From Viola odorata (lineage: Eukaryota > Streptophyta > Magnoliopsida > Malpighiales > Violaceae): 64,000 nt of DNA. The stretch spans positions 51,253,002 through 51,317,001 of the forward strand of contig OY829542.1 in assembly GCA_963691705.1 (NCBI GenBank), read 5' to 3'. The notes beneath the pieces were generated by a model, which was given only the letters and a program-made list of their open reading frames with translations, was not told the origin of the DNA and did not search any database. This document shows, piece by piece, positions 35,780 to 48,476 of the stretch. Position 1 is the first letter of the stretch, and every line of letters begins with the position of its first letter. A program made the translations under genes and the position numbers.

Positions 35780-36417
35780 ATCAACTTGTGTCTTTGCTTT
35801 CACATAATAGTGTCGCTAATTTTGTTGGTAAGATCATTCACTCTTCCCATGAATTTTCTAATTGGATTATAGATAGTGATGCTTCAGATCATTTAACTTC
35901 TCAAGACTTATCCTTGGGTAATAAAAAATCTTCACAAAATCTCTTACCTATTAGACTGCCTGACGGTTCCACTTTGTGTGTGCATTCTTGTGGTCAAGCC
36001 TTACTTTCTTCCAGTATTATGCTAAACAATGTCTTGTGTATCCCCTCTTTTACATTCAACCTACTCTCAGTAAGTAAGCTGACTAAAGATTTGAATTGTT
36101 TTATGACTTTCTTTCTCACCTTTTGCATCTTACAGGACCTAGTCACGAAGAAACTGATTGGATTGGGTGAACTATGTGATGGCTTATATTACTTCAAGAG
36201 GCTCCAAATTCTGCTTGTTGTTGCAGCCTCTTCTATTTCAACTCTCAACCTTCGGCATAAGCGTTTAGGTCACCCATCCTTTGATCGTCTATCTTTAATT
36301 TCTCATTTGTCTAGTTCATCTCTTAAGAATTCAAATAATTATTGTGATGTTTGTCATAGTTCCAAGAAAACTCGAAATGTCTTTCCTTTGAGTTTTCATA
36401 AATCTGAAAAACCCTTT
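35780..36417 (+). pseudogene. Copia protease and GAG-pre-integrase domain, cut by insertion
   Basis: The protease active site reads DSDASDH where DSGA-DH is expected. The third residue is Asp in place of Gly, which should inactivate it. NVLCIPSFTFNLLSVSKLT follows. The GAG-pre-integrase part has LRHKRLGHPSFDRL and the zinc-binding CDVCHSSK. The frame is interrupted after KSEKPF by the Tat element at 36418. Confidence 0.82.
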
Positions 36418-39400
36418 TGTCGCGCCCCACGAAAAATTACGAAAAGAGTAATTTGCGAGTGTGCAGCGAAATTTGAGACCTTCAGATGCTCGGCATAAAA
36501 GGACGCCTAGCAGCATGCAATGAAGTCGCCACCCTAATTTGGTTGCTAGGCTTAGGGAACCTTAATCGTCATGGCATAGGAAATATAATAAGTAAAAAAA
36601 CTAAAGGCACAAAAAAGGGGTCTGGACCCAGACAAAAGGTTCGGGGTCGTATTATGGTCTCGGGAAGGTGTTAGGCACCCGAGTCACATCCAAAAACGGT
36701 TACCGGTTGATGAGAGAGGTGTTTAAAAAAGTATTTGATAAAATGCGTTTTGAAAAAGGGGGCTCTCAGAGGAATCGTCACTTTAGTCTTTTCTATGATC
36801 GTGACCGTTCAGGAATAATAAAAAGATCTTTCGGACGGGGTTACCGTTTATCAAAATCGATCGATTATCCCTGACCGTAACGTGATGGGACTGAATTTTC
36901 CGTAAGAGTGAATGAGCGCCCTCTTTTTTCATCATCGGGCCATGCATGATTAAATTAATTACTACGTGATCCTATCATGGATTGCTAATAGAGTACAAAT
37001 TTAAATGATGGAGTTTTGAAGTGGAAAACTGGTGTGGGATCGAAAGTCCCCATGTACATGCAATCAATACAAGCGAGAATTTAAAATCATATGAACATGG
37101 CATTTTAAGCAACTATTTAAACACGTTGTTCATGTGGGTTGATTTTAATTCTAGCAGTTCTATATATCATGCGTTCGACTGATATTTGCGAAAAGCGTTG
37201 AATAAATAAAAAGGAACGAAAGGCGTACTTTCGAGCGAAGCTTGAAATTAAAACCTACAAAATGAGGGTGTTAGTGATAGCTCGAGAAATAAATAAACAA
37301 TTTTATGAGCGCGAAAATTTAAATGACAGTTGATTGCATACGTAAAATGATGGATTTTACGCATACGAGAATTAAATGCTGAGTTGTTTGCATGCGAAAA
37401 ATGATTGATTTTAAGCATACGAAAATTAAATGTTGAGTTGATTGCATGCGAAAAATGATTGATTTTACGCATACGAGAATTTAATTGTTGGGTTGATTGC
37501 ATGCGAAAAATGATTGATTTTATGCATACGAGAATTTAAATGCTACGTTGATTGCATGCGAAAAATGATTGATTTTAAGCATACGAAAGTTAAATGCGGT
37601 GTCGATAATTTGCAGAGATTTTAATGATTGATACTGCAGAAAATTAAAGCAATTGATATTGCAGAAAATTAAAGCAGTTGGTATTGCGGAAAATAAAACA
37701 GTTGATAAATTGCGGAAGGATTTCCAGCAGTTTGCAAAAAATTAAAGCAGTTGATATTGCGAAAATTAAAATGCGACCGACCATGTAGGCGGTATTGAAT
37801 TTAAAGTGCCGAAAGTAAATTGCAGAAAATTTAAAGTGCGGAAAAGTAAAGTGCGGAAAAGTAAAGTGCGGAAAATTAAACAGTTGATAATTTGCAGAAG
37901 GATTTCCAGCAGTTTGTGAAAAATTAAAGCAGTTGAATATTTACGAGAATTAAAATGCGACCGACCATATAGGCAGTATATTGAATTTAAATTGCTGAAA
38001 GTAAATTGCTGAAATTTAAAGTGCGGAAAATTTAAAGCAGTTGATAAGTGCAGAAATTTAAACAGTTGATATGCGAAAAATAATCATACAAAGCATACGA
38101 TTTATTTTACGAAAAAATGTGATCTGAAGTTTTGAAAACAATTGAAAATGGGTTGGGCCCAATTGAAGAGTGAAAAGACATTGAAAATGGGCCAAGAATA
38201 GTACCTGGCCCATGAAAATTTAAATAGGAATGGGCCAAGCCCATTCCCGCGTGAACAGTGCCGTTTGGCCTGCCACTGTTCATCGTCACCTTTCTTGGTC
38301 GCCGGCGTACTGCCGGCGGCAAAGCTCCGGCCACAGGTGGCCGATTTGAAAATCGTTCGTACCGAAATGTTCGTCTCTTCGACGACTTCCCGACCGTACA
38401 AACCCCGATTTTTAGTTTGACTCGTGCTAATTTTAATTTCGAAAAAACGACGAAACCGTTAATTACCGAAAACTATTTAATTCGCACAATCTAGCTAACG
38501 ATTTTAAAAATTGAAAACGTGTATTTAATCTACATCACATATGTGAATTAATAGCACAAAAACAATCAATTTATTTGCTTGAAATCAAGCCAAACGACAT
38601 TAAAAAGAAAACATGCATAAATGAACGAAAACGCTTAGAGAGAGAAAGCTTACTCTCAAGCTTTTAAACTGGGCGATTGTCGCTCAATATGAGCAAACTG
38701 ATCAAGAGGGGAGAGAGAGCAAGTTTTCTTGCTGAATTGGTGCCCCGAATACGTTGGAGGATGGCTTGTATTTATATGCCGAAGTCGCGTGGATGGCCGG
38801 ACGAGGAGCTGCGCGTGGAGGCCGTGAGTCGTGCGCTGGCGGGGCTAGGGGGAGGAGTGATGATGGCGGAGGGACAGGAAGCGATGGGAGCAGGTGGCTC
38901 GGGCGAGGACTGCTTCGCTGCACTCCAACGACCACTGTGCATGTGCACCATGCTGGGTAATTCAAGGGCCATTGATCTGGTTGACTTTCCTTGGTTGACC
39001 AGATCAATGGCCATGATTAAATGGCCTTTCATCTGATTTAAATGGCCTCGAGCCGGTTCCCGCGAACAAACATTCTGACTTTTCGAGCCGAAGGTGCCAG
39101 CGCGCAGAGAAAAATATGACGGGTTTAACCGTCTACAGCGAATGACGAGAATTTTTCGTTTAACGCGTTTATTTTCTCAATCAAAAACGTGCAACGTTTG
39201 AACGGAAATTAATAACGTTACGCCAAAAATTACACGAAACGCTGTAGACCGTTGCGAGCAGAAAAAAAGCTAGCAACTAGTTGATGGAAAACATTTTAAA
39301 GTCAAGCTATTGTCCGAGTGAACTTGCTCGGGTCCAATAAAAGCTCGAATAAAAATAATAATAAAATAATAAAAACACTAAAAAATGCGTTAAAATCTAA

Positions 39401-39698
39401 AAAATGCTAAAATTCATGTGATGGCCTAAAACGAAGAAAAAACTAGCAAACGACTGCCGGATAGTCAAAAATGTGGTTTTTTAAGGCTAAAAATAATAAT
39501 GATAATAATAATGAAAATATGTGCCGAAAAATTAAAAATGTGATTTCGAAAGCTGATGATGCTAACGATGATGCTAAAATGCAACGAAACACTTAAAAAT
39601 GCTAGCGACAGTAAATCAACTGAAAATGCCAGTAAATTAACTAAATAACAGAAATGCTAAAATTAATTAAAAATGGCGTCAAAATTCGGGTATCAACA
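36418..39698 (-). repeat. 3' LTR of the nested Tat element (3281 bp)
   Basis: Internal subrepeats are a ~55-bp unit (TGATTGCATGCGAAAAATGA...) in about five copies at 37328-37600, and shorter 22-25 bp AATTAAAGCAGTTGATA-type repeats to about 38060. The minus strand has TATAAATACAAGCC near 38767. In the first 300 bases it differs from the other LTR at about four sites. Confidence 0.9.
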
Positions 39699-39713
39699 GT
39701 TGCCCCCTCTTTA
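39699..39713 (-). other. Polypurine tract of the nested Tat element
   Basis: The minus strand reads AAAGAGGGGGCAAC directly before the 3' LTR start (TGTTGATACC). This is the position and composition expected for the plus-strand primer. Confidence 0.8.
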
Positions 39714-40099
39714 CTGTCTTATCGAAGTATTTGATAAGCAGTAAAGACAGTTGCCCCTATATCCGAATTTTGGCGACACAGCGGGTCTTACCTCAAACTT
39801 ACAGTGATGATGTCGCTCTGGGAGGAGGTAGTTGCTTGATGCTGTCACTGGGGATAAAAGATGGTTCCTTGATGTCGCTCTGGGAGAAGGAGATTGATGT
39901 CGCTCTGGGAGGAGATAGGTTGTTGATCCTGCAAAGATATAAGCTTAGCTCTATTCGGGTATCGAGAGAAACATAAGTTGCAGAAAATGTAAATGATAAC
40001 CACTCTACCGGGGACGGAAAGTGATTTTATGAGAATGTAAATGACAGCTCCACTGGGGGGTCTAACATGCAACAGACGTGGCCTAGGGAGGATAACGCG

Positions 40100-40790
40100 T
40101 GATTCGCAGAAGTATGAATGATTTGTCCTAATGATGTCACTCTAAGAGGAGGAAATAATTATGCAGAAATGTAGAATTATGTGAAGAGGGTCACTCTGGG
40201 AGGGGAAGAAATGCTAGGGCTAAAAAAGGTAAGACTACGCTATGCTATTACTCTGGGAGGAGAAGAAATGCTTGATGCTGAAAACTAAACTATGATGCCA
40301 CTTTGGGAGAAGGAGAAGTGCTAAGGCTGAAAACTAACTGTTGTCACTCTAGGAGGAGGTGAATGCTAGGGATGAAAATTTAAACAACGTCGATTCCTGT
40401 AGGAGAAGGCGCGAGATGCGGAAATTAAACTAAGGTCACTCTAGGAGGAGAAGAATGCTAAGGCTGAAAACTAAGTGATGTCACTCTAGGAGGAGAAGAA
40501 TGCTAAGGCTGAAAACTAAGTGTTGTCACTCTAGGAGGAGAAGAATGCTAAGGCTGAAAACTAAGTGCTGTCACTCTAGGAGGAGAAGAATGCTAATGCT
40601 GAAAACTAAGTGCTGTCACTCTAGGAGGAGAAGGATGCTAAGGCTGAAACCTAAGTGCTGTCACTCTGGGAGGAGAAGGATGCTAAGGCTGAAACCTAAG
40701 TGCTATCACTCTAGTGGGAGAAGAAATGCTAATGGAAGGTAAACTATGCTGTCACTCTAGGAGGGGAAGAAATGCTAATGCTAGCGCCCT
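40100..40790. repeat. 45-bp tandem array in the 3' region of the nested Tat element
   Basis: Diverged copies begin near 39800 (GTCGCTCTGGGAGGAG). Regular 45-bp copies run at about 40430-40740 with core GTCACTCTAGGAGGAGAAGA and ATGCTAAGGCTGAAA. As the unit is 15 codons, the plus strand shows an artificial 80-residue repeat frame at 40500-40742. It has the same location relative to the 3' LTR as the 48-bp array at 1-655. Confidence 0.88.
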
Positions 40791-43687
40791 TGATACGAAC
40801 CTAGAATGCGTCTGCGTCCTGCTCAGGAGGTAACGACCCCAAGGACAAGACTTTCCCACGATTTGCAGCCGTAAGCAGTCCTCACCTGATATTAGTGTTT
40901 GCACTCACGCTCTGAAACAAGGCTAAGTGTTTTACACTCATAAAGATGCAACTAACATGATACATAATTTACAGTTCGCAATGTCAATCCGAGTGAATAG
41001 ACTTCGAATGAAGATGCACATGCATGGGCGTTCTAATAATCGATGGGACTTTTACGGAAAAGAATGAAAGGACATGAAAAGTCCGAAAAGGAGTTTGTTT
41101 TGGGAAAGATTGCTTTGCTGGGAGTTGGAAGGCTTTTGATGAGTGATTTTTTGCTGATTAGCCCTGATGAGGGCGGGGCGTGCGAGCTCTTTCGCTTTTT
41201 GCTGGGGATGCTTGCTTGACAGAGTGCGTGAGCTCTGGGATCCTTGTTGGGGGTGCTTTCCGTGTGGCCAGGGGCCCTTTTCTTGAGTCTTCATTGGGGA
41301 GCGTCGTTGTTGTTCCTTTTGCGACTCACTACTTGAGTTGGCCTGGGGCCCCTTTTTCTTCTCGGGTTCTTACTAGGGATGCTTGCTTTGAGGGTCCTCG
41401 AGTTGGCCTCGGGCCTTTTGCTTGACTTCACTTGGGAAGGTTGCTTTGAGATTTCTCAAGTTGGCCTTGGGCCTTTCTACTTGAGTTCACTGGGGAGAGT
41501 TTTCTTCGAGATTTCTCGAATTGAGTTGTCCCCGGGCTGTGATTGCTTTGGCTCTTCGATTGTTTGTATTCTTCGAAGGTCTCCGAGCATTTTCTTTCTT
41601 TTCTTTTCTTTTCCTTTTTTCCCCTCTCTTTTTTTTCTTTTTTCCTCTCATTTTCCCTTTTTTTTTTTTTATATATCCCTCCCCTTTTTTGATTTGATTT
41701 GAAATGCAACAGAGCAGAGCAAGCACAACCTTCATCTTGATCTTTTCCCCTTCTGTCTTGAGGCCTCGGCCTTCGTCGTTGCTGCTTCTTCGGTGATGGT
41801 CCTTAGCGATCTCCTGGTGACCTTTTTCGTCTCCTTCATCGTGCTCTTGGACTCGACGTGCTTTTACTTCCGGCTGGCAATTTTAGCTGAAACTACTCTT
41901 TGGCTCCCGGGGTATGAGTGATATTGACGGTTTGGGGGAGTGATGACATATATGGTGGAAAGAGGGAAGAAACGAAAAAAGTGGAGAAAATCATAAAAGT
42001 CCCACGTCATTTTATAGCTATCCCATGTCTAATGGCGCATGTACCCTGGATATTATGCGAACTCAACTAGTAACTAGTGAGGCTCTTACACTCATGAAGG
42101 ATAAGGCGCGATGGCTCAAAGATGCTTACCGGGATTTGTCTATGACTGCTTACGTCGGAGCAAACCGCGGATATAAGAGCAAACAGGTAATATCATGCAT
42201 GGCACGTAATTTGGATAGATGCTGGAGTTAATAGCGGGATTGAATATTCCTGACCTATGCGGTGCATGCAAATGCTTATGAGAGTCGTATGCTTTTGTTT
42301 GAGCCGGGCTAAAGAGGGATTTTTGATTGATTTTTGATTTTGATTGACGGGTGGTTTGATTGCTAGGGGGTTTGATTGCTAGACGTTTGATTGCTAGATG
42401 GTTTGATTGCTAGATGGTTTGATTGATAGACGTTTGATTGCTAGACGTTTGATTACTAGATGGTTTGAGACGACTTATTTACAAAGTTCTATCGAGAACC
42501 TAAGGTTGCCCCCCAGTGGGCCAGATGACCATACTCGACTTAAAGCTAACAAAGCGAGCAAGAATGAAAGCAAATTTAAGTAAAGGGAAAAGAAAGAGGG
42601 ACTCCCCTGAACTGTGCAGCGGGGCTGCAAGGGCGTCTTCCACAAGCTCCATGCGGATGACAGCAAGATGCTTCCAGTCCCTGTGAGGTGCAGAGGGGAC
42701 AACAGAAAGGGAAGTTATTTTGAAAACGAAAATGAGATAAGTTTAGGGACTCTCCCTTCCTTTAACTCGGCTTTTCGAGGGTGCCTATGACGTGGTCCTA
42801 GCTCCGGAACGCCTTGCTTAGATGCGTTGATTGGTTTCTTTTTAGCTGCTTCGCGGGAACCGCTGATCCAGGTCGTAGTAAGGACGAGATCCGCAGTCTG
42901 TTTATTTGCTTGCCGGTCTTGCTGGACCTTCGCTGATTGGCTTCGTCATTGCTCGGGGATAAAAGGGATAACCCTCTGTCCCCGTGATGTGCAGCGGGGC
43001 TGCAAGGGCGTATGCTTACCATTCTTCTGCAGGCAACAAATGGGGGTGACCCAGTCCCTGAAAAAGATATGGCAAGCACAAATGAGGAGTAAATGCAAGA
43101 CAATTTTTAGCAAAAGTAATGTGATTGATAAGTTTTAAGCTCTCCCTTTTGGACGGGTTATCCGTGGGTCATTGCGGTGTGACTTGCATCGGATGGGCTT
43201 TGTGACTTTGGTCCAGCATTTAGTCTTTTGAGACCGGTTGTTTGCGATGCCGGTTGTGCTGGTAGCACTGCGAGGAAAAGAAATTTCACTTTAGATGGTG
43301 ATGGTTTGTCTTAAAATCTTTCCTGATTTGCTCCTGAAGGTGGCCTGTCGTGGCTATTCAAGAGCTGCTACGAGCGGAACTCGCTGGTCCTATCGTGATG
43401 ACGAGCCGAGGCGTGAGTCCTTACGTCCCTGCAAAACTTAAGATTGATTAGTGGCGTTAGTCTAAGTGACGTGTCTTATGTCCCGAGCTACTCCTGGAGA
43501 GCCATCTATGCCATGCCTCCTTTTGTCATCTCACAAGTTTAAGAAAAAGGGACAACAAATTTCAAAATAATAAGCATCTCCTGAAAAAAAAAACATGTTT
43601 TATTAATTTCAGGACAAATGTTTGTGCTAGATTGTCATGATAAAACCCTATGTCCTTGGTCTGGCCTAACGCCCAGTTCGCGATGCT
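40791..43687. other. Non-coding 3' region of the nested Tat element
   Basis: No gene. It includes a T/C-rich tract (41580-41690). It also has two copies of GTGCAGCGGGGCTGCAAGGG (about 42615 and 42990), each followed shortly by CAGTCCCTG, and a 16-18 bp tandem run of GGTTTGATTGCTAGA (42351-42465). Several blocks match the left Tat element. Confidence 0.7.
42351..42465. repeat. 16-18 bp tandem repeat
   Basis: About seven copies of TTTGATTGCTAGATGG or TTTGATTGCTAGACG, alternating in length by one or two bases. Confidence 0.8.
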
Positions 43688-44250
43688 TCAGGCGAAGTAT
43701 AACTTGACCGCATCGGTATTTACCGGCCTCGGGAGATCGTCTCCATCCATGTTGGTTAGCATTAGGGCACCCCTTGAGAATGCACTTTCGACCAGATACG
43801 GCCCCTCGTACCTTGGGGCCCATTTTCCTTGACTAGCCTCCTGATGAGGGAGAAACTTCTTCAGCACTAAATCCCCAGTCTCGAACTTGCGAGGTCGCCC
43901 TTTCTTGTTGTAAGTGTTGGCCATTCTTTGCTGATATAATTGTGCATGGCAGATAGCGGCCAAACGCTTTTCGGGAAGGAGGTTCAGCTTGCTCGTACCT
44001 CACTCTTGCCCAATCTGACTCTTCCACTTCAGACTCTACTAGGATTCTGAGAGAAGGGATTTCTACCTCAAGAGGAATTACAGCTTCCATGCCGTAAACT
44101 AATGAGTAGGGAGTTGCCCCATGTGGATGTGCGGGTTGTTATCCGGTAAGCATGTAGCGTGAAAGGAAGCGTGTCATGCCAGTCTTTGTGAGTGACTACC
44201 ATTTTTTGGATGATTTTCTTCAAGCTTTTGTTTGACTGGTTTAAACTCAA
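43688..44250 (-). pseudogene. Integrase C-terminal remnant of the nested Tat element
   Basis: It begins with the tail of the integrase core (LKKIIQKMVVTHKDWHDTLP, FTLHAYR). A shifted frame continues MEAVIPLEVEIPSLRIL, and a third frame gives the C-terminal domain (KKGRPRKFETGDLVLKKFLP, GKWAPRYEGPYLV) and the stop at 43688. At least two frameshifts are present. The DDE catalytic part is missing. Confidence 0.82.
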
Positions 44251-44715
44251 GCTTCAATGGAATACGATGCTTATCTATCCCGGGATCAAGACCTGGCATA
44301 TCGGCGTACGGCCATGCGAATGCGTCCGAGTAGTCTTTTGAGGAGGGAAACCAACTTTTCTCTCTGAGTCGTCCAGGGTAGTTCCGATCTTAACCAACCT
44401 CTGATTCTCATTACTTGCCCCCAAATTTACTTCGTCCAATTCCTCCCGAGGAGGGGATATTTTCTTTTCTGAACTTTCTAGTAAACGGGCTAACTCGCGG
44501 GGAATTTCAACCTCGTCTTCGATTGCAGCGGTAACTTCCACACCAGCAAAGACACAGGTTTTATCAAGACAATCCGAACTAACATTCATTTTGAAAATAA
44601 AATGCGAAAAAGAAAACATGTTGAAAATAGAAATTGCATATATGTTGATATTTAACAAAAAGGGAACGTGAGTCCCTACAAAAATGTTTTCGTAAAAAAA
44701 ACATGCACACATCAT
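44251..44715 (-). pseudogene. Segment just upstream of reverse transcriptase, fused to integrase tail
   Basis: The minus strand encodes PRELARLLESSEKKISPPRE and NENQRLVKIGTTLDD, then in a shifted frame ADMPGLDPGIDKHRIPLKLE and FKPVKQK. This is the conserved entry to the Ty3/gypsy reverse transcriptase domain. At about 44225-44235 it passes directly into the integrase tail, so the polymerase, RNase H and integrase core have been removed. Confidence 0.8.
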
Positions 44716-45026
44716 ATTATTATTTCAAAAAGGAGTAATTATAGAGAGACATCCGGAAGCATGGTGATGGTCCAGCTGCACACAGACTCCCCTGACTTCT
44801 TTACGAAAATGACTGAACCAGGCGAAGACTTTTCTTCTCCTAGAGTGCAGATACGGAGGTCTGATACCTCAATCGGACTTCCATTGATGGTTTCGGCTGT
44901 GAAAGGGAAAGTGGCAGTATCCCCTGTTTGGGGCCACATATTCGAAGGAATGCGGTGCTGGAGAATGGTCCTCGATGGCATTTATTGCTCCTCGGGTTTT
45001 TCCTTTGGTCTGAATGATCCCGAATG

Positions 45027-46980
45027 TCATGAGTTGCTTGACTTTCTGTCAAAAAGTCTGCAATCCTGGATTTCGTGCTTGCTTTCCCCTTGGCAGAATA
45101 AGCATTGGGCCTGATTATTCTTTGGGAAAGGTAGGTGTGCATTTTTAGCTAATGCGAAGAACAGTTCTTCATTGGGCACTTCCTTGATTGAAGGGCGAGA
45201 ATCGTTGATTCCTTCTGCTGAGATGGCGTTCACCCCTTCCTTTCCTTGGGGATGATTGGGGAGAGGGTTGGTGGATGTGTTGGGTCCTTTTGCTAACCCT
45301 TCGAAAGATACCCATCCACTTTTGATCAAGTTATGGACTTTTGCTTTGAATGCGAAGCAATTTTCCAGAGTGTGACCTGGGGCTCCAGCGTGATATTCGC
45401 ATCTTACGTTGAGATCATACCCTTTCGAGTAAGGAGGTATTTGAGGCTGAGCTGGAACTGGTACGATCTGTCCAGCTGCCAAGAGATGTTTGTAGATTTC
45501 TCCCGCGGGGAGAGGAAGAGGAGGCAAAGGCTCTCGGTTCCACCGATTGTTTGACGTGTTTTGGTTGTTTGGGTCTTTTGGTGGGTTATATGGCTTGGGT
45601 TGCATGGGCTGTGATGTTTGTGCCGGAGATGGTGGGAAACGTATATGGTTTCGAGGTGCGACATTAGCAACGAGTGGTGAGGCAAAAGGAAAGAAGGTGG
45701 GTTGATATAGCGATGGCGAAGGATAGGGCGGTGGCGATAGATAAGGTGGAGGTGGTAGAAATGGTTGCCCGTGATTAGCTTAGGGAGCGACAAATCCAAC
45801 ATCTCCTTTTATGATGGACGTTTTCTTGGGTGCAGACTCTAGTGCCGAAGGCATGATTCGTCCGGATTTAATCCCTTGCTCGACTCTTTCGGCAATTAGG
45901 ACCATATCGGAGAAGTTGTTTGAAGGATTCGAGATCAGGTAGGTGTAGTAGGGAGCCTTGAAGGTGTGCAAGAAAATTGACAATAGTTCCTTGTCGTTTA
46001 AAGGAGGAGAGATTCTGGAAGCCAACTCTCTCCATCTCTGAGCATAGGTCTTCACGGACTCGCCAATTTTATTTTCCAGATTTTGCAGGTCGGCGCGGTC
46101 GGGAGCCACCTCCATGTTGAATTTATATTGTCGGTAGAAGGCATCGGACAGGTCTCTCCACGTCCTGATCCTGACCCTGTCTAGACCCATGTACCAGGTT
46201 AGGGCGTGCTTGGTTAAGCTTTCTCGGAATAGATGGATCAACAACGACTCGTTGTGGATCATCTCTGTCATCTTGTTGTAGTATGCTCTGAGGTGGGTCT
46301 TTGGGCATTCTACCCCAGTATACTTTTCGAAGTCAGGGATCTTGTACTTCGGGGGTATGACGATCCCGGGGACCATGCATATATCGGCGGGACCAGTGGG
46401 ATCAAATGGATCGGCCCTTTCGATTGCTCTGGGTCTTTCCTCGAGAAGATTAAGTCTGTCACTTTTTGGTTTCTCGGCCCCGACGGGGTTAGAACCGAAG
46501 GGTAGCATAGGTTCTGATGAGAACTGAGGTTGTGCTGGGTTGAAAGTGAGGAGCTGAGTTCCCATAGGTCCGGGAATTGTGCTCGGAGGAATAGGAGGGA
46601 GATACAAAGCCTCTAAGCGGGCCTAGCTCTTGCTGGGGTCCACAGCAGGGTTGATTGAAAGGTGCTGAAGCTACGGGGAGATCTCTTCACCCGCCTTAAC
46701 TGTAGGATTTTCAGTGGTGGGTATAGTGAAGGGATTATCCCATCTCCAATGTCCCGGGGGGCCAGAAAGTGGTGGGAGTACGGAAGGTCCTGCGACGGTG
46801 AGCGAAGAGGGAGGTCCTTTTGTTTGAGGGAGATCAAAACCCGGTGGCACTTCAGTGACAGCTTCATCTCTTTCCTTTTCGGCCCTGGTGGCTCTTTCTG
46901 TACTGATCCTAACTTATTCCTCTAACTCTGCGATTCTAGCCATTAGTGCTTCATCGGTCTTGGCCGGTTCAGTCATTTTT
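45027..46980 (-). pseudogene. gag of the nested Tat element, disrupted
   Basis: The main open piece (46607-45780) holds the Retrotrans_gag domain: ALTWYMGLDRVRIRTWRDLS, YKFNMEVAPDRADLQNLENK, QRWRELASRISPPLNDKELL. The C-terminal part (45605-45027) contains CEYHAGAPGHTLENCFAFKA and a zinc-knuckle-like CLFCQGESKHEIQDC. The N-terminal part from the ATG near 46976 carries stops, for example after ARIAELEE. It is a close homologue of 4436-5962. The shift between the two main frames near 45780 and the stops make it non-functional as read. Confidence 0.85.
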
Positions 46981-48456
46981 CATTTTTGAAGTCTAGTTAG
47001 GGGGAGCCTGTGCGGAGTAACTTGCTTCCGAGGAGCTATCGTGAACCTGAAAAAGGGGAAAACACAGAAAGAGTAAGTACAAGTGAGGATACACCAGTGA
47101 TGTGCAATCCCGAGGCCTCCATGTTTGCTCATTCGCTTCCCGGCCACACTTTCACTTGATATTTTCAGGGCGGTCGGAGAGGCGTGATCTCCCGGTTGTG
47201 GATGATATGCGAAGGAAGCCTCTATTCATTCCAGCGATGTGAAGAAAATCTGAGATGCTAACGGCGAAACCCAAATCAGCAGGGGCAACCAATGCCGTCA
47301 TGCTAGGAGGATCTCTTTTACGCTATACTTTTGACGATGCAAGGCCTGATGCCTGGTGAACTCAACCGAGGGGAGAGACGATGATCTATGCTATGAACTT
47401 GGAGTGTCTTGTGATAAGCTAAGAGGATAGGGCCCTGAGTGAGCGCTACTTGGCTATTTTTTGGATTTTTGGTCTGATTTTTTAGGTTTTTAGTGAAATG
47501 ATTTTGTTTATCCTAGAGGGATTTTCTCTTTCTTTTTTTGCGATGGTCTTTTGAGTTGCTTTGGATGGATAATTGATATGGAAAAGTTGAAGCGATTTGA
47601 TAAATATCCGAAAGAGTACGCCTTTATTAAAAAGTGTTTACAAAATATGGTAAACTTGCCAACTACCTAAATTCATCAAAAATGGCTAAGGTAGATGAAA
47701 TCAGGGATCCTAGTTACATGAAAAAGAAAAAGGGGTTGTCGATATTCGAGCTTTCCCATGAAGGTGTCAATCTTGGATGTCAGAGTTCTCTTGCTCATGC
47801 CAAAGGTACTCCATCGAAGCCAACTCCCCTTTCTGCATCTCTATCTCAGCCTCTAAAGCGGCAATTCGGCTTTGTAGTGTCTGATCGTCGAAACTTCGTT
47901 CCCCGAAAATATCAAGTGAAAGTAGTGTGGGTGCCGACATATTGAATGAGCAAAACGGGTCCTGTAGGACAAAAATAATATTTTAAATGCAAAGTAACCT
48001 GCACGTGTAAGAAATCCGCAGTTCGTATAACAGAAAAATCATGTCAATATGCCAACAAGACAAACAGTGCCACGACAAACAGGTATAATCATGATGCACG
48101 TGCTGGGGCTCTGATTCCGACATTTCTAACTGGCTTGAATGGTTCCCGGATGATACCATGAAAAGGTCCCTAAAGTGTCGTCCAGTCTCCCGATTTCTTG
48201 CGAAATCGTATAACCTTTCGACTGGCTTTAGGGGTTCATCCGAGTTGGGATTGGTAAACACTACCCAGGACATGTGTCCTAGGGCGTCACTACTACCCTC
48301 CTAATTTGGTAATTGTCCCCTGGGTGTAGGGCGCTATGAAATGCATATGACAATTGATAAAGCAAATAAATGAACAGACCAGCAATTGATCAAAGCAAAT
48401 AAATAAACAAACAAAACACCTCTCTAAAAAGATAAAACCGGCTCCGACCCTAAACT

Positions 48457-48473
48457 CCCCAGTGAAGTCGCCA
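48457..48473 (-). other. Primer binding site of the nested Tat element
   Basis: The minus strand reads TGGCGACTTCACTGGGG, three bases after the 5' LTR end. It is identical to the site at 9395-9411. Confidence 0.85.
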
Positions 48474-48476
48474 AAC

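Noticed and set aside
38677..39036. A 119-residue frame in the LTR, repeated at 50751-51110.
   Set aside because: It is present only because the two LTRs are copies. The opposite strand carries the promoter box and the frame has no domain.
41180..41702. Frames of about 80 and 107 residues in the 3' region of the nested Tat element.
   Set aside because: They derive from diverged short repeats (GGGATGCTTGCTT, TTGGCCTCGGGCC) with no domain and no homologous frame in the left element.
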